Source: an uncultured Erwinia sp. (GTDB lineage Bacteria; Pseudomonadota; Gammaproteobacteria; Enterobacterales; Enterobacteriaceae). Taken from it: a DNA stretch of 64,000 nt. Shown here piece by piece: positions 33,800-43,436 of the stretch. The notes beneath the pieces are model-generated. The model worked only from the letters and a program-made list of their open reading frames with translations. It ran no database searches and was not told where the DNA came from. A program made the translations under genes and the position numbers. Numbering within the stretch: position 1 is the first letter of the stretch; each line of letters starts with the position of its first letter. The stretch is taken from positions 62,001 through 126,000 of the forward strand of contig CALYQW010000001.1 in the NCBI GenBank assembly GCA_945290265.1, read 5' to 3'.

Positions 33800-34561
33800 T
33801 CAGCTACGGTAGTAAATGGCGATGCGCTGACCGCCTATTTCGCTGATATTGACCGGCAGGTCGAAGATCTTCTCCAGCACTTCCGGGGTCATTACCTGTT
33901 GGGGCGTACCCTTAAATATCACCTCGCCCCGCTTCATCGCCAGAATGTAGTCAGACCATACCGAAGCAAAGTTGATGTCGTGGATCACCAGCAGCACCGA
34001 TTTATTCAGCTGTTGTGCCGCCTGTTTCAACTGGCGCATCATCAGTACGCTGTGTTTCATATCCAGGTTGTTCAGCGGTTCGTCCAGCAGGATCCAGGGC
34101 GTGTCCTGGCATAATACCATCGCCACAAACGCCCGCTGACGCTGCCCGCCAGAGAGCTGATCAAGATAGCGATTCTGCAACGCCAGCAAATCGAGAAATT
34201 CCAGCGCCTGCCGGATCGGCTGCCGATCGTCAGCAGTCAGTCGCCCCTTGCTGTACGGGTAGCGGCCAAAACTGACCAGCTCACGCACCGTTAAGCGGCT
34301 GGTAAGGTGGTTTTCCTGACGCAGTACCGCCAGCCGTTGTGCCAGCTGCCCGCTGTTAGCTTCACTGACCCGCAACCCGTCCACCGTAACGCTGCCGCTG
34401 TCTGGCTGCAGCAACCTGCCGATCACCGACAGTAGCGTTGATTTTCCCGCCCCGTTGGCACCAATGATCGAGGTGATCCCCCCGGCAGGCAGCGTGGCGC
34501 AGATATCGCGCAATACCGGCTGCTGCGGATAGCCCTTACTGAGATGACTGATTTCAATCAC
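33800..34561 (-). CDS. Ferric-siderophore ABC transporter, ATPase
   Basis: Cytoplasmic ATPase of an iron-siderophore importer. The 253-residue product has Walker A GANGAGKST (~35), the Q-loop at RLAVLRQENHL, signature LSGGQRQRAFVAM (~135), Walker B ILLDEPLNNLD and switch His in VIHDINF. The sequence is closest in feel to the CeuD/YclP/VctC branch (catecholate or petrobactin-like siderophores) rather than FepC or FhuC. Start overlaps the permease stop by four bases. Fourth gene of a four-gene operon under a Fur box. Confidence 0.92.
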   Translation of the reverse strand: MIEISHLSKGYPQQPVLRDICATLPAGGITSIIGANGAGKSTLLSVIGRLLQPDSGSVTVDGLRVSEANSGQLAQRLAVLRQENHLTSRLTVRELVSFGRYPYSKGRLTADDRQPIRQALEFLDLLALQNRYLDQLSGGQRQRAFVAMVLCQDTPWILLDEPLNNLDMKHSVLMMRQLKQAAQQLNKSVLLVIHDINFASVWSDYILAMKRGEVIFKGTPQQVMTPEVLEKIFDLPVNISEIGGQRIAIYYRS

Positions 34562-35526
34562 TTCGCCCCCTTCGTTAGCAGTAACCAGATAAATAACAGG
34601 CCCCCGGCAAATTCAATCAGCACCGACAGCGTTCCCTCCATGCCCAGCCCCCGTTCCAGCAGCAGTTGCCCGCCGGTCAGCATAATCATGCCAATCAGTA
34701 CACAACCCGGCAGCAGATAACTATGACGCCAGCTGCCAGGCAGCGCATACGCCAGATTGACCACCAGCAGCCCAAGGAACATCATCGGCCCCACCAGCGC
34801 TGTCGATATCGCCACCAGCAGCGCTGACAGCAGCAACAGCAGAGTGATATTACGCCGCCAGGCCAGGCCCAATACCGTGGCCTGCGTCGGTCCCAGCGCC
34901 AGCACGTCCAGCCGGTGGCGCAGCCGCCAGATAATCAGGGCAACCATGGCAATCACCAGACTGCACAGCGCCAGTATCGGCCCTGATGCCCGGGTAAAGG
35001 TGGCGAAAATCCGGCTCTGTAGCAGGGCAAATTCACCGGGTGACATCAGCCGCTGCATCAGTCCGGCGCTGCTGCGAAACAGCGTGCCGCAGACCAGACC
35101 GATCAGCAGTACCCGGTGCAGATCCAGCCAGCCGCTGCTGAACAGCCAGCGGTAAAGCAGCGTGGCAAACAGCATCAGCAGCCCCGCTTCCAGCACAAAT
35201 CGCCCGCTGGTGCCAATATCACTCAGCCCGGAGAGATCGAGCCAGTAAATCAGCAGGGTTTGCAGCAGCACGAACAGCGACTCCAGCCCCATTACCGCCG
35301 GAGTCAGAATGCGGTTTTGCGTCACCGTCTGAAACAGCAGGGTACTCAGGCCGCAGGCAAAGGCCACCAGCAGCATGGTGAGCAGCACCTGACTGCGATG
35401 CAGCAGGATATAGCTGATATTGCCGCGCAGCTGTACGGTCATATATACCAGCGCCAGTCCAACGGCCAGCAGTGTCAGCAGCAGCAGGCTTTTTGCCGGG
35501 GAGAGCGCCCTGCGATTAGTGACCAT
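34558..35526 (-). CDS. Ferric-siderophore ABC transporter, FecCD-type permease 2
   Basis: Inner-membrane permease with eight to ten hydrophobic helices (322 residues). FecCD-family features include LVGPMMFLGLLVVNLAYALPG (coupling region, ~230-250) and a C-terminal GGLLFIWLLLTKG. The branch resembles CeuC/YclO/VctG. It overlaps the upstream permease by 11 bp and the ATPase by 4 bp. Pairs with the other permease to form the channel. Confidence 0.9.
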   Translation of the reverse strand: MVTNRRALSPAKSLLLLTLLAVGLALVYMTVQLRGNISYILLHRSQVLLTMLLVAFACGLSTLLFQTVTQNRILTPAVMGLESLFVLLQTLLIYWLDLSGLSDIGTSGRFVLEAGLLMLFATLLYRWLFSSGWLDLHRVLLIGLVCGTLFRSSAGLMQRLMSPGEFALLQSRIFATFTRASGPILALCSLVIAMVALIIWRLRHRLDVLALGPTQATVLGLAWRRNITLLLLLSALLVAISTALVGPMMFLGLLVVNLAYALPGSWRHSYLLPGCVLIGMIMLTGGQLLLERGLGMEGTLSVLIEFAGGLLFIWLLLTKGAK

Positions 35527-36478
35527 AGCGGGGTGACCTCAGGATCAGCAGTAAAAAAACCAGCGCCCCCACCACACCCAGCATCGCGCTGAGAGGGATC
35601 TCATACGGGCGGATAATCAGCCGTCCGGCAATATCACAGCTGATGGTCAGCAGCGCCCCGATCAGGATGGTCCAGGGCACGGTACGGCGCAGATTATCTC
35701 CCAGCAGCAGGCTGACCAGACCAGGCACCACCAGGCCGAGAAACGGCAGTGCGCCCACCACCACCATCACCACCCCGCTGATGGCGGCAATCATCACCAT
35801 ACCCAGTAACAGCGTGCGCCCGTAGTTCAGCCCAAAGTTGACCGAAAAGTCACGTCCCAGACCGGCAAGGGTAAAGCGATCGGCAATCAGCGCCGCCAGC
35901 AGCGTCAGGAACGCGGTACCCCATAACAGTTCGTAGCGCCCCTGCATCACACCGGAGAAATCACCGGTTCCCCAGCCCGCCAGCGCCTGCAGCAGATCAA
36001 ATTTCATCGCCAGAAACGTGGTCAGGGCGCTGAATACCGCCCCCAGCATCATGCCAGCCAGCGGCACCATCAGCGATGACTTTATGCGGATGCGCCAGAT
36101 AAGCAGCATAAACAGTCCGGTACCGGACAGCGCAAACAGCATTGCCACACTCTTTTTGATCAGCACCGTTGCTGCGGGAAACAGCACCATCACCAGCAGC
36201 AGACCCAGCCCGGCGGCCTGGGTGGTGCCGACCAGCGACGGCTCGACAAAACGGTTCTGTGTCAGCATTTGCATCATCAGCCCGGCAACGCTTATCGCGC
36301 TGCCCGCCAGCAGCAGCGCCAGGGTACGCGGTACGCGGCTGATTAGCATCACTTCACGCATCAGAGGATCGCTCAGCACTTCACCCAGCCGGAGGTCGCT
36401 GGCTCCGGTCAGCAGGCTGCACAGCGTCAATCCCAACAGCAGCAGCAGGCCGCCGGTAAACAGGGTTCGCTGCAGCAT
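35516..36478 (-). CDS. Ferric-siderophore ABC transporter, FecCD-type permease 1
   Basis: Inner-membrane permease, 320 residues. Typical FecCD features: RVPRTLALLLAGSAISVAGLMMQ (~48-70) and the coupling segment VVGALPFLGLVVPGLVSLLLGDN (~240-262). The branch resembles CeuB/YclN/VctD. It begins 1-2 bp after the binding-protein stop and overlaps the second permease. Confidence 0.92.
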   Translation of the reverse strand: MLQRTLFTGGLLLLLGLTLCSLLTGASDLRLGEVLSDPLMREVMLISRVPRTLALLLAGSAISVAGLMMQMLTQNRFVEPSLVGTTQAAGLGLLLVMVLFPAATVLIKKSVAMLFALSGTGLFMLLIWRIRIKSSLMVPLAGMMLGAVFSALTTFLAMKFDLLQALAGWGTGDFSGVMQGRYELLWGTAFLTLLAALIADRFTLAGLGRDFSVNFGLNYGRTLLLGMVMIAAISGVVMVVVGALPFLGLVVPGLVSLLLGDNLRRTVPWTILIGALLTISCDIAGRLIIRPYEIPLSAMLGVVGALVFLLLILRSPRYGH

Positions 36479-36479
36479 G

Positions 36480-37373
36480 TTACCGATCCGACTCAGCCAG
36501 CACCTGCTGCAGCTGGTTCATCAGCTGGCGATAGCTCTGGATCCCCCCGGCCAGATACAGCGCCGAGGAATCGAGCCAGATGACCTGCTGCTTTTGCCAG
36601 GCCGCGGTACGCTGTACCAGCGCGTTGTCCAGCACCGCGCGGGCTGAGACCCCCTGTTTACTGCCGATGGCGCTGTCTCTGTCCAGCACAAACAGCCAGT
36701 CAGGATTGGTCTGCATAATAAATTCCGCCGACACCACGTTACCGTGGCGTCCGCTGGCCTGCAGCTGACTGGCTGGCTGAAAACCCAGCACGTCATAAAT
36801 AAAACCAAAGCGCGAGCCGGAACCATAGACGCTGGTTTTACCGCCGCTGACCATCAGCACCATCGCCCGTCCGGCGCTGGCGCTGCGGCTGCGTAAGGCA
36901 GCGACCTGCGCATTAAACGCCGCCAGCAACGCCTCTGCCTGCGGCTGTTTCGCAAACATCGTCGCCAGTTGCTGCGTGCGCTGCGTCAGGCTGGCGAGAA
37001 AATGTTGTGAATCAATGTCCAGTTCTACGGTCGGGGCAATCTGGCGCAGTTTTTCCGTAGCATCCCTGGCGCGCCCTCCTGCCAGGATTAGATCCGGCTG
37101 GTAGTGGCTTAACGCCTCGTAATCCGGCTCAAACAGCGTTCCGCCACTGAACCAGTGCGCATCCTGATATTTTCTTAGCAGCTCCGGCAGCTGTACGCCG
37201 CTTTTGGCCACGCCGATAACGTTAATGCCCAGCGCATCGGCAATATCGAGAGTTTCCGGGTTAAGGATCACCACCCGCTGGGGGATTTTTTCGCTGGCGG
37301 TGGCGGTTATCGGTGCCAGCCAGGCCAGCAGCGTGGTGAAGAGCATGACAATCATCAGGCGGGGAATGCGCAT
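36480..37373 (-). CDS. Ferric-siderophore periplasmic binding protein
   Basis: TroA/FepB-type binding protein of about 297 residues from ATG 37371-37373 (GGAGAG upstream; an ATG at 37388 is also in frame). A signal peptide (MRIPRLMIVMLFTTLLAWL...ATA) is followed by RVVILNPETLDIADALGI, the Pro-rich DLILAGGRARDATEKL region and GGKTSVYGSGSRFGFIYDVL. The pattern is that of the CeuE/YclQ/VctP branch. No lipobox Cys is seen, so it is soluble in the periplasm. First gene of the operon, with a near-ideal Fur box upstream. Confidence 0.9.
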   Translation of the reverse strand: MRIPRLMIVMLFTTLLAWLAPITATASEKIPQRVVILNPETLDIADALGINVIGVAKSGVQLPELLRKYQDAHWFSGGTLFEPDYEALSHYQPDLILAGGRARDATEKLRQIAPTVELDIDSQHFLASLTQRTQQLATMFAKQPQAEALLAAFNAQVAALRSRSASAGRAMVLMVSGGKTSVYGSGSRFGFIYDVLGFQPASQLQASGRHGNVVSAEFIMQTNPDWLFVLDRDSAIGSKQGVSARAVLDNALVQRTAAWQKQQVIWLDSSALYLAGGIQSYRQLMNQLQQVLAESDR

Positions 37374-37407
37374 TCTTTCTCTCTCCATAGATACAGGCTA
37401 AACGCGT

Positions 37408-37428
37408 TAATAAGAATGATTCTTATTA
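37408..37428. promoter_or_regulatory. Fur box
   Basis: A perfect palindrome with 10-base arms TAATAAGAAT / ATTCTTATTA around one G, 35 bp upstream of the binding-protein start. It fits Fur operators and implies iron-repressed transcription of the importer on the minus strand, and possibly of a divergent transcript on the plus strand. Confidence 0.9.
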
Positions 37429-37597
37429 CAGTTGGAGACGGATAATAGCCTCTGCCGCTACAGATGGGTAGCCCACAGTGAAATTTCGTGATTTATGGCG
37501 GAGTTTGTCAGGGTACGGATGAAGCCCTGACTGGCATCTGGCGTGCAGCGTCTGACGCACTATCTTCCGCCTGCCAGCCAGCAGGCGGTTAATTTTT
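37429..37597 (+). ncRNA. Candidate small RNA ending at an orphan terminator
   Basis: Between the Fur box and the lld control region there is no protein gene, yet the plus strand carries a good intrinsic terminator (next entry) with no coding sequence upstream of it. Before it are a hairpin GTCAGGG...CCCTGAC (37507-37531) and a small dyad GCGTC-T-GACGC. This would give a structured RNA of at most ~170 bases, potentially under the same Fur box. The promoter and 5' end are not determined; purely a candidate. Confidence 0.3.
37567..37597 (+). terminator. Intrinsic terminator without an upstream gene
   Basis: Perfect 8-bp stem CCGCCTGC / GCAGGCGG with a 6-base loop, followed by TTAATTTTT. It acts in the plus direction only, since the reverse strand has no T-run. 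It either insulates the lld promoter or ends a small RNA. Confidence 0.7.
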
Positions 37598-37621
37598 CTG
37601 CGCTGTTTCCCCCACCGCTTT

Positions 37622-37757
37622 TGGTCCTACCAGGCAATAAAATCAACTAACAGTGCTCACAAAAAATCAAAATAACCCGCCGGATTGTTGTCATTCATTA
37701 AATATCCATTAACTATCTGCGCAGTAACGCCATAATTTTATCAGTCTGGTCCGACCA
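37622..37757. promoter_or_regulatory. Two LldR operators flanking the lld promoter
   Basis: TGGT-CCT-ACCA at 37622-37632 and TGGT-CCG-ACCA at 37747-37757, 125 bp centre to centre. Both match the FadR/PdhR-type LldR operator core (TGGT-N3-ACCA), and the two-site arrangement with a similar wide spacing is known in E. coli lldPRD, where the sites support looping repression. Lactate control therefore appears conserved although lldP is not. Confidence 0.8.
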
Positions 37758-37793
37758 AAATTGCCGGTTTATCGCTCTGGTGGAGAAGGCATT

Positions 37794-38099
37794 GTGCAAA
37801 TCTGGCTACAGCAGTACGATCCTCTGAATAATATCTGGCTGTCCAGTCTGGTCGCCGCCTGCCCGATGTTGTTCTACTTTTTTGCCCTGACAGGGCTGCG
37901 CCTGAATGTCAATACCGCACCGGTGGCATCTTGCACGATGGGCATTCCGGTGATTGTGACAGCGAAAGTGACCGGACCGGACAGCTTTGCTATCGGCCAG
38001 CTGCCGTTTATCACCCTGAAACACAGCCTGATTTTTACCTGCATCGTCAGGGCGATCACTGCCCTGCAGGCGTCCGTATTTAGCTGGATGATCCCATGA
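37794..38099 (+). pseudogene. lldP: lldP (lactate permease) internal-deletion relic, still in frame
   Basis: A 101-codon frame from GTG 37794 (GGAGAAGG upstream). It begins like LldP (LQQYDPLNNIWLSSLVAACP), jumps from about residue 35 into the middle (VNTAPVASCTMGIPVIVTAK...DSFAIGQ), then jumps again to the extreme C-terminus (LKHSLIFTCIVRAITALQAS...WMIP). The full protein is ~551 residues, so about 80% is missing in at least two deletions, all keeping frame. The stop overlaps the lldR start (ATGA), so translational coupling to lldR is kept. It cannot be a working permease. Confidence 0.88.
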
Positions 38100-38839
38100 A
38101 TCCTGATATCCCGTCGCTGGCGGAAAGAATTAAACAGCTGATCGCCGACCGCCATCTGCAGCCCGGCAGCCGGCTGCCGGCAGAGCGTCAGCTGGCCCGG
38201 ACGCTGGGGGTTTCCCGTTCGTCACTGCGGGAGGCCAAACGAACTCTGGTGGCTGAAGGGGTGCTGGTCAGCCGTGGCGGTGGCGGCACCTGGCTGTGTG
38301 ATGAGCAGCAGTACTGGTCGCAGCGGCGCATTGTGCAGCCACTGAAAATGCTGGTCAGCGCCGATCCTGACTACGGCTGCGATATTCTGGAAGCCCGTCA
38401 GGCGATTGAGGCTACTACCGCCTGGCTGGCCGCCCAGCGCGCCACCCCGGCGGATAAAGAGAAGCTGCAAAGCTGCTTCGAGATGCTGGATCAGCAGGAG
38501 AGTATTTCAGAGGAGATGGCGGCTCAGGCGGATGTGCGCTTTCATCTGGCTATCGCTGAAGCGGCGCATAATCTGGTATTGCTGCAAACCATGCGCGGAT
38601 TCTTTGATTTGCTCAGCTCATCGGTGGCTCACAGCCGCCAGAAAATGTACAGCGCCCCGACAATTTTTTCTCGTTTAACCGGTCAGCACGCAGAACTGCT
38701 GTCCGCCATTCTGGCCGGCGATGCCGAACGTGCGCGTGCGGCGGCAACCCATCATCTGAGTTTTGTCCATACGACCCTCAGAGGGTTACAGGAAGATGAG
38801 GCCCGTCAGCAGCGCAGCATCCGCCAGTCGCATGAATAA
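38096..38839 (+). CDS. lldR: Lactate-responsive GntR/FadR-type regulator
   Basis: Dual regulator of the lld operon. The 247-residue product (E. coli 258) has an N-terminal GntR winged helix (~8-70: [40 protein letters not shown]) and a FadR/FCD C-terminal ligand domain with the metal-binding pattern D...H...H ([15 protein letters not shown] and [15 protein letters not shown]). The start overlaps the lldP relic by four bases. Its operators lie upstream of the relic. Confidence 0.94.
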   Translation: MNPDIPSLAERIKQLIADRHLQPGSRLPAERQLARTLGVSRSSLREAKRTLVAEGVLVSRGGGGTWLCDEQQYWSQRRIVQPLKMLVSADPDYGCDILEARQAIEATTAWLAAQRATPADKEKLQSCFEMLDQQESISEEMAAQADVRFHLAIAEAAHNLVLLQTMRGFFDLLSSSVAHSRQKMYSAPTIFSRLTGQHAELLSAILAGDAERARAAATHHLSFVHTTLRGLQEDEARQQRSIRQSHE

Positions 38840-38861
38840 CCTGACTGTAAGGAAGTCACTG

Positions 38862-40007
38862 ATGATAATTTCAGCCGGAAACGACTATCGTGCCGCGGCA
38901 CAACGCATCCTGCCACCGTTTCTGTTTCATTATATTGATGGCGGTGCGTATAACGAGCACACGCTGCGGCGTAACGTGGAGGAGCTGGCACAACTGGCGT
39001 TACGGCAGCGGGTGCTGAATGATATGTCCAGCCTGGATTTGCGCACCACGTTGTTCAATGAGCAGTTAGCTATGCCGGTGGCACTGGCACCGATCGGCCT
39101 GTGCGGAATGTATGCGCGGCGGGGTGAAGTTCAGGCGGCGCGTGCCGCCGATCGTAAAGGCATCCCCTTTACCCTGTCCACCGTTTCGCTTTGCCCGATT
39201 GAAGAAGTCGCACCGGCCATTAACCGCCCGATGTGGTTTCAACTGTATGTGCTGAAAGATCGGGGTTTTATGCGCCATGTGCTGGAGCGTGCCAAAGCAG
39301 CTGGCTGCACAACGCTGGTATTCACCGTCGATATGCCAACACCTGGCGCACGTTACCGCGACGCGCATTCCGGGATGAGCGGCCCGTATGCCGCCCTGCG
39401 CCGCTACTGGCAGGCGGCGCTACACCCGAAATGGGCCTGGGATGTTGGCCTGCATGGCCGTCCGCACGATCTGGGCAATGTGTCAGCTTATCTGGGTAAG
39501 CCTACCGGCCTGGAAGACTATATCGGCTGGCTGGCAAAGAATTTTGACCCGTCGATTAGCTGGAAAGATCTGGAGTGGATCCGTGAATTCTGGCAGGGGC
39601 CGATGATCATTAAGGGCATTCTGGATGAAGATGATGCCCGTGATGCCGTGCGTTTTGGCGCGGACGGAATTGTGGTCTCAAATCACGGTGGTCGCCAGCT
39701 GGATGGCGTCCTGTCCAGCGCCAGAGCGCTGCCGCGTATCGCGGATGCGGTAAAAGGCGATATTACCCTGCTGGCTGACAGCGGTATTCGTAACGGACTG
39801 GATGTGGTGCGCATGATTGCCCTTGGTGCGGACAGCGTGCTGTTAGGGCGGGCGTGGATATGGGCACTGGCGACAGCCGGGGAAGCCGGGGTAGCCAGGC
39901 TGCTCGACCTGATCGAAAAAGAGATGCGGGTCGCCATGACGTTAACCGGTGCGGCATCAGTGAATGCCATCACGCGCAGTTCACTGGTCAACGAAGGGCT
40001 GATCTGA
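38862..40007 (+). CDS. lldD: L-lactate dehydrogenase (FMN, quinone-linked)
   Basis: Membrane-associated FMN enzyme that oxidises L-lactate to pyruvate and passes electrons to quinone. The 381-residue product (E. coli 396) matches throughout: [19 protein letters not shown] start, [20 protein letters not shown], and the active-site segment [20 protein letters not shown] with the catalytic His and Arg. AAGGAAG precedes ATG 38862; the frame is open further upstream inside lldR. The C-terminus is ~15 residues shorter than in E. coli. Intact, but the dedicated permease is lost. Confidence 0.96.
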   Translation: MIISAGNDYRAAAQRILPPFLFHYIDGGAYNEHTLRRNVEELAQLALRQRVLNDMSSLDLRTTLFNEQLAMPVALAPIGLCGMYARRGEVQAARAADRKGIPFTLSTVSLCPIEEVAPAINRPMWFQLYVLKDRGFMRHVLERAKAAGCTTLVFTVDMPTPGARYRDAHSGMSGPYAALRRYWQAALHPKWAWDVGLHGRPHDLGNVSAYLGKPTGLEDYIGWLAKNFDPSISWKDLEWIREFWQGPMIIKGILDEDDARDAVRFGADGIVVSNHGGRQLDGVLSSARALPRIADAVKGDITLLADSGIRNGLDVVRMIALGADSVLLGRAWIWALATAGEAGVARLLDLIEKEMRVAMTLTGAASVNAITRSSLVNEGLI

Positions 40008-40061
40008 GCGGGAGAAGGTTATCAACAACAGTACCTGATAACCGACCCTGGCGTTCCCGCT
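40007..40061. terminator. Nested hairpin after lldD
   Basis: Outer arms AGCGGGA (40007-40013) / TCCCGCT (40055-40061) enclose a perfect inner stem GGTTATCA (40017-40024) / TGATAACC (40036-40043). It starts at the last base of lldD. There is no U-tract, so it may act as an mRNA-stabilising or Rho-linked end between lldD and the convergent AraC gene. Confidence 0.5.
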
Positions 40062-40098
40062 GCATCAGCATGATTAATGGCCTGGTATCCGTTAATCT

Positions 40099-41139
40099 TT
40101 ACCCGTTAACCCGACAGGCCTCCAGTAATACCACACTGGATTTATACTGGAGGCCCGGCATAAAAGTTCCCCGCCACCTCTTGGGAGACATACCAAAGCG
40201 CGCTTTGAACAGCTTACTTAATAAGCTGGGGCTGCTAAACCCACACAACCAGGCAATGGTATCAATACGCTCTTCCGGATAGTTTTCCAGCCGGTGACGG
40301 GCCGCGTTTAAGCGCACATCCTGAACCACTTTCATCACCGAGGTCTGCTGCTCGAGGCAGGCGCGATCCAGTGCCGAACGTGAACAGCGCAGAGCGAGCG
40401 CAATCGCATCGGGTGCCAGTTCCAGATCGGCATAATGTTGTTCGATATAGCGTTTAGCCGCGGCAAAAAAAAAGTTTTTGGTGCCTTCATAACGATAACC
40501 CAGTGCCTTCCCCACTTCGGATAACATCACAAAGGACATGTTATACAGGCCATCCAGGATCGTGCTGGCGCCTTTAAGCCGCAAGTCAGCACCATATTGT
40601 TCCAGCAGCAACATTTGCATTTTAATAAAGGGCATCAGCGGGTGCGCGTTTAGCGAGATAATCTGCTCACCCAGCTGTCCCCCGAGCGCCGATTTTGCCT
40701 CAGCATAGGGCAGGATCAAATACAGGTAGCGGGTGTTCTCTTCCTGGGTATAAACCAGCGTGGTGGTTTCGTACAGGTTAAGTGAACCGTCAACGACGTT
40801 GCTGGTCAGTGCGTCGGTTTCTTTTTGCGGCAGTGACAGAGCCAGATACAAGCTGCTTTCCTGCTGTTTATCACGCAGGGTTACTCCGGATGCCATCACC
40901 ATGCCTTTACAGTTCAAAAAATCTACCGGACGCGAAGTGGTAGCGCGATGAACCGCCAGTTTTTTTTCCTGCCTGCCGATATTCATCACTTCCAGAACAT
41001 AGGGGTACAGGCTGGAAGCCAGCATCGACAATATCTTATCCGGATCGGCCCCCTGACCGCTGACATTCTGAAAAGCATACAATCCGGCTGGACGGGGAAG
41101 TTGTATTACTGTTGTATTTTTTTGCGAAGTTAGATTCAT
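40099..41139 (-). CDS. AraC-family transcriptional regulator
   Basis: A 346-residue regulator. The C-terminal ~100 residues (~230-330) hold the AraC double helix-turn-helix: LELAPDAIALALRCSRSALD and RIDTIAWLCGFSSPSLLSKL with the FGMSPKRWR ending. The N-terminal ~220 residues form a less usual sensor domain with TTLVYTQEENTRYLYLIL and LGGQLGEQIISLNAHPLMPF. No signal or membrane segment is seen. It stands alone, convergent with lldD; the ligand and targets are unknown. A long AT-rich stretch lies upstream. Confidence 0.85.
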   Translation of the reverse strand: MNLTSQKNTTVIQLPRPAGLYAFQNVSGQGADPDKILSMLASSLYPYVLEVMNIGRQEKKLAVHRATTSRPVDFLNCKGMVMASGVTLRDKQQESSLYLALSLPQKETDALTSNVVDGSLNLYETTTLVYTQEENTRYLYLILPYAEAKSALGGQLGEQIISLNAHPLMPFIKMQMLLLEQYGADLRLKGASTILDGLYNMSFVMLSEVGKALGYRYEGTKNFFFAAAKRYIEQHYADLELAPDAIALALRCSRSALDRACLEQQTSVMKVVQDVRLNAARHRLENYPEERIDTIAWLCGFSSPSLLSKLFKARFGMSPKRWRGTFMPGLQYKSSVVLLEACRVNG

Positions 41140-42414
41140 ATTTTTTCCGCATCGTTGTTAAAAACCGATTCCATCGCAGGCTGTTTAACTCATCTCTAAA
41201 AAGAGGGGAAAAGCAGTAATAATTTTTTTCTTACTGATATGGATAAACATAAATTGACGCTCCTGGATATTTTACCGGTGAATTTTTTCGCCTAAAATTT
41301 ACGGCTATGACTTATTTATCCCGATAATTAAAGTATCAGAATATTTTTACCAATGAGTCGGTTTTAGGATAATGGGTAGAGAAAAACCAGGCGCGTTATC
41401 AACAAACACAGCGAAAAAAACATGCAAATAGGCACAATGTATAACGATCAATCCTGACAACCAAAACTACAGAATCATATTTCAGTTGCATTTAATTATT
41501 AGCTTTGGAAATCACGTCATACTCAATGTAATAATAGTGATACTTGCTGTTATCTTTTTAATTAATTCCGTTTGTTATCTTTATTCTTATTTTAAAGAGA
41601 GGAAGACCTCTTCACTGCCAAAAAACAAGAAATGATAGTCTCTCAGCAGAAAATAATCCTGGCCCCACAGGCAGACCATTATTGTAGTATTACCTTAAAA
41701 CACCTTTACGTAAATCAGCCTTCGTTTTTACACTCTCTTTTAATTGTCAGTATATCATCACTGACCGTACGACTGAGGGCTCACTGCCTGTCGCCATTTC
41801 TAAAATTTTTCAATACCGCTCTGTCTGTGAGATACCCGTCCAGCTAAGGATTTATAGAAAAAAGCTGATAACCCCGGTATTTATCACTTCGTTGCGTTAA
41901 GTCATTTATGCTGCGGTAATCTCGAATTAAGATCTATACGAGAATTCTTATTCTAAAAAATGGCATAACAATAGGGTTGCAACCGGGCGATAGTTGTCTG
42001 ATACTCGGAGTGTTTTTATCTTAATATTCACCCTGAACCATAGGTTCTACGCCATTTTCGGTCGATATTATCGCCTTGTTCCCCCTCCTTTTTCTTAATG
42101 CAGTTTTTACTATTCCATACAAAAAAATTGCTTTACCGGCTGATTATTTATTCATTTTATTGCATTTAAGCCATTAACTGAGAGCAACTACCACTCAGAG
42201 AAAGTATTTATTTGTTACCCGCGCTGTTTTTCACTCACCACCTGCAGATAAAATCACAGGAAACTGGCTGCGGCGCCCGGACTGCTGGTACTGATATCAG
42301 TGAAATATCCGCGCATTTCTCAAATATCGATGACTAAAGATATCTCGGTGCAGCAATATGAAAGGGTATTTTTCATCACGCCAGTAAAAAGTAATGCGGC
42401 GAGGTTTTACGGCA
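41140..42414. other. 1.3-kb AT-rich non-coding stretch
   Basis: Scanned on both strands. The only open frames are short (71 codons at 41632, 69 codons at 42300) and have neither protein-like composition nor ribosome sites. A small hairpin (GAGG-AAGA-CCTC) lies at 41599-41610. There are no tRNA genes and no IS ends. It may hold lost genes or long regulatory DNA of the AraC gene. Confidence 0.5.
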
Positions 42415-42439
42415 CCGGCCCCTTATTTCCAGGGGCCGG
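42415..42439 (-). terminator. Hairpin at the end of the ascG-like gene
   Basis: Perfect 8-bp stem CCGGCCCC / GGGGCCGG around the stop codon of the LacI-type gene. No U-tract follows on the minus strand, so termination is uncertain. Confidence 0.45.
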
Positions 42440-43436
42440 CCACCACAGAATCACGCTCGACCAGGTTTCCGCTAAACGGGGGCAGACTGCTGACGGGCTG
42501 ATCGTTTAACATTTGCAGCAATTTTTGCAACGTCAGGGCGATCATTTCTTTGACCGGTACATGCACGGTGGTTAACGCTGGCGAAAAAAACGCCGTCATC
42601 GGTATATCATCAAAACTCAGCAACGAAATATCCTGCGGGATCCGTTTGCCGGCCGCTTTTAGCGCCCGGGCAGCCCCTATCGCCATATCATCATTACTGG
42701 CAACCAGCGCGCTGAAATCGCCGCCGCCGGCCAGCAGCTTTTGCGCAGCTGAGTAACCACTTTGCAGCGTCCAGCTTCCCTGTGCCACTTTCAGTGGATC
42801 GTAAGTAATGCCCTGCGCTGCCAGCGCCGCCTGATAACCGCTCAGGCGGCTGCTGCCGGTGGGGGAATGCGGCGCGCCGGTGATAAACGCAATATCACGA
42901 TGCCCGTGCGTAATAAGATAAGTTACCGCTTCAACGGTGGCTTGATGATGATCGGTAAATACACTGTTTTGCGGATATCTTTCCAGCCTGCGGTTCATTA
43001 CAATAATCGGCTGGACGGTTTTCTCAATAATCTCGTCCAGTTCAGCAGGATTAAGAAAACGAGGGTAAATAATAATCGCGTCGCAGCGCAGATCGAGCAG
43101 AAATTCAATCGCCTGGCGTTCCTGCTGCGCATTATGTTTACCATCGGCCAGAATAAGCTGTCGACCATGCTGTTCAGTGATGGTCGCCGCCTGGAAAAGA
43201 AGCTCGCTAAAGTAGGGGCCGTTATACAGCGTATTGGTTACCACCAGACCGATGCTCTGAGATTTATTGGTCGCCAGATTACGCGCCAGTAAATTAGGCC
43301 GATAGCCGGTTTCTTCAACAGCCTTAAATACCCGCTCGCGGGTTTTCTCACTGACATAACGGGTGCCCGCCAGCACCCGGGAAACGGTTGCCTTCGAGAC
43401 TCCCGCCTTATTTGCTACATCCAGCATGGTAATCAT
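42423..43436 (-). CDS. ascG: LacI-family repressor, AscG-like
   Basis: Repressor of the adjacent beta-glucoside operon. The 337-residue product from ATG 43434-43436 starts MITMLDVANKAGVSKATVSR, like AscG, with a LacI helix-turn-helix at ~1-25, hinge helix RPNLLARNLATNKSQSIGLV, and a periplasmic-binding-type core (ALVASNDDMAIGAARAL). E. coli AscG is 336 residues and aligns end to end. It is divergent from the PTS genes, with an AscG-type operator between. Intact. Confidence 0.85.
   Translation of the reverse strand: MITMLDVANKAGVSKATVSRVLAGTRYVSEKTRERVFKAVEETGYRPNLLARNLATNKSQSIGLVVTNTLYNGPYFSELLFQAATITEQHGRQLILADGKHNAQQERQAIEFLLDLRCDAIIIYPRFLNPAELDEIIEKTVQPIIVMNRRLERYPQNSVFTDHHQATVEAVTYLITHGHRDIAFITGAPHSPTGSSRLSGYQAALAAQGITYDPLKVAQGSWTLQSGYSAAQKLLAGGGDFSALVASNDDMAIGAARALKAAGKRIPQDISLLSFDDIPMTAFFSPALTTVHVPVKEMIALTLQKLLQMLNDQPVSSLPPFSGNLVERDSVVAGPWK

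Noticed and set aside
41632-41847. 71-codon frame in the AT-rich stretch
   Set aside because: No ribosome site, no recognisable motif, and low-complexity Ser/Leu composition.
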